From Lytechinus variegatus (taxonomy: Eukaryota > Echinodermata > Echinoidea > Temnopleuroida > Toxopneustidae), in assembly GCF_018143015.1 (NCBI RefSeq), contig NC_054741.1:50049048-50113047 (forward strand): a stretch of 64,000 nucleotides of DNA, read 5' to 3'. Shown here piece after piece: positions 63,814-64,000 of this stretch; position 1 is the stretch's first letter, and the number at the start of each line of letters is the position of its first letter. The notes under the pieces were generated by a model, which worked only from the letters and a program-made list of their open reading frames with translations, was not told where the DNA came from and made no database searches. The position numbers were made by a program, and so were the translations under genes.

Positions 63814-64000
63814 GTGAGTAAATAGTCCAAATATTTGGGATGAATATTGTCTCTCTAAGATTCTTCAATATTTTTCTAGGGGTGTATTTTTCTGAATTGA
63901 AAATTCTTGATTACATTTTATTTCCATTTCTTTATTTAATAATGTTATACATATATAATGTATATTTATTTTGATATATATTTTTTTTGTACTTTCTGTT

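Overview
The window is animal nuclear DNA: AT-rich, with spliced protein genes, long introns and many small inverted-repeat transposons. The gene set (NUP93, FEN1, an LRRC69-like gene and a WDR88-like gene), the Gmr1-type LTR retrotransposon and the style of the repeats point to a non-vertebrate deuterostome. An echinoderm, probably a sea urchin, is my best guess. It is an inference, not a species call. Exon calls were made by eye from conserved protein sequence, GT/AG boundaries and reading phase.

Layout: (1) 455-4007, minus strand: the first four coding exons of NUP93, running off the left edge, with a CR1/Jockey-like LINE fragment in intron 2. (2) 4008-10315: intergenic DNA full of nested inverted-repeat elements. 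(3) 10316-30148, plus strand: a complete FEN1 gene in 11 coding exons whose lengths add up to exactly 380 codons plus a stop. Its 10.7 kb first intron holds a full-length, very young Ty3/gypsy element (12099-19332, antisense) with integrase upstream of reverse transcriptase. Intron 9 holds two decayed copies of the start of exon 10. (4) 33972-57200, minus strand: a seven-exon leucine-rich-repeat gene (LRRC69-like, 322 codons). Its 15 kb first intron carries three unusual tandem arrays (42.8-44.0, 44.6-46.1 and 52.9-53.8 kb) and a pair of phase-compatible candidate exons of unknown identity. (5) 57474-63813, plus strand: the start of a WD40-repeat gene (WDR88-like), head to head with the LRR gene across 273 bp, running off the right edge. 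A broken coiled-coil ORF lies antisense in its first intron.

Functionally the four host genes are unrelated: nuclear pore scaffold, lagging-strand and base-excision DNA repair, and two poorly known repeat proteins. FEN1 and the LRR gene converge; NUP93/FEN1 and LRR/WD40 are head-to-head pairs. No operon, CRISPR array, rRNA or intact tRNA gene was seen. Several short tRNA-like stretches look like SINE heads.
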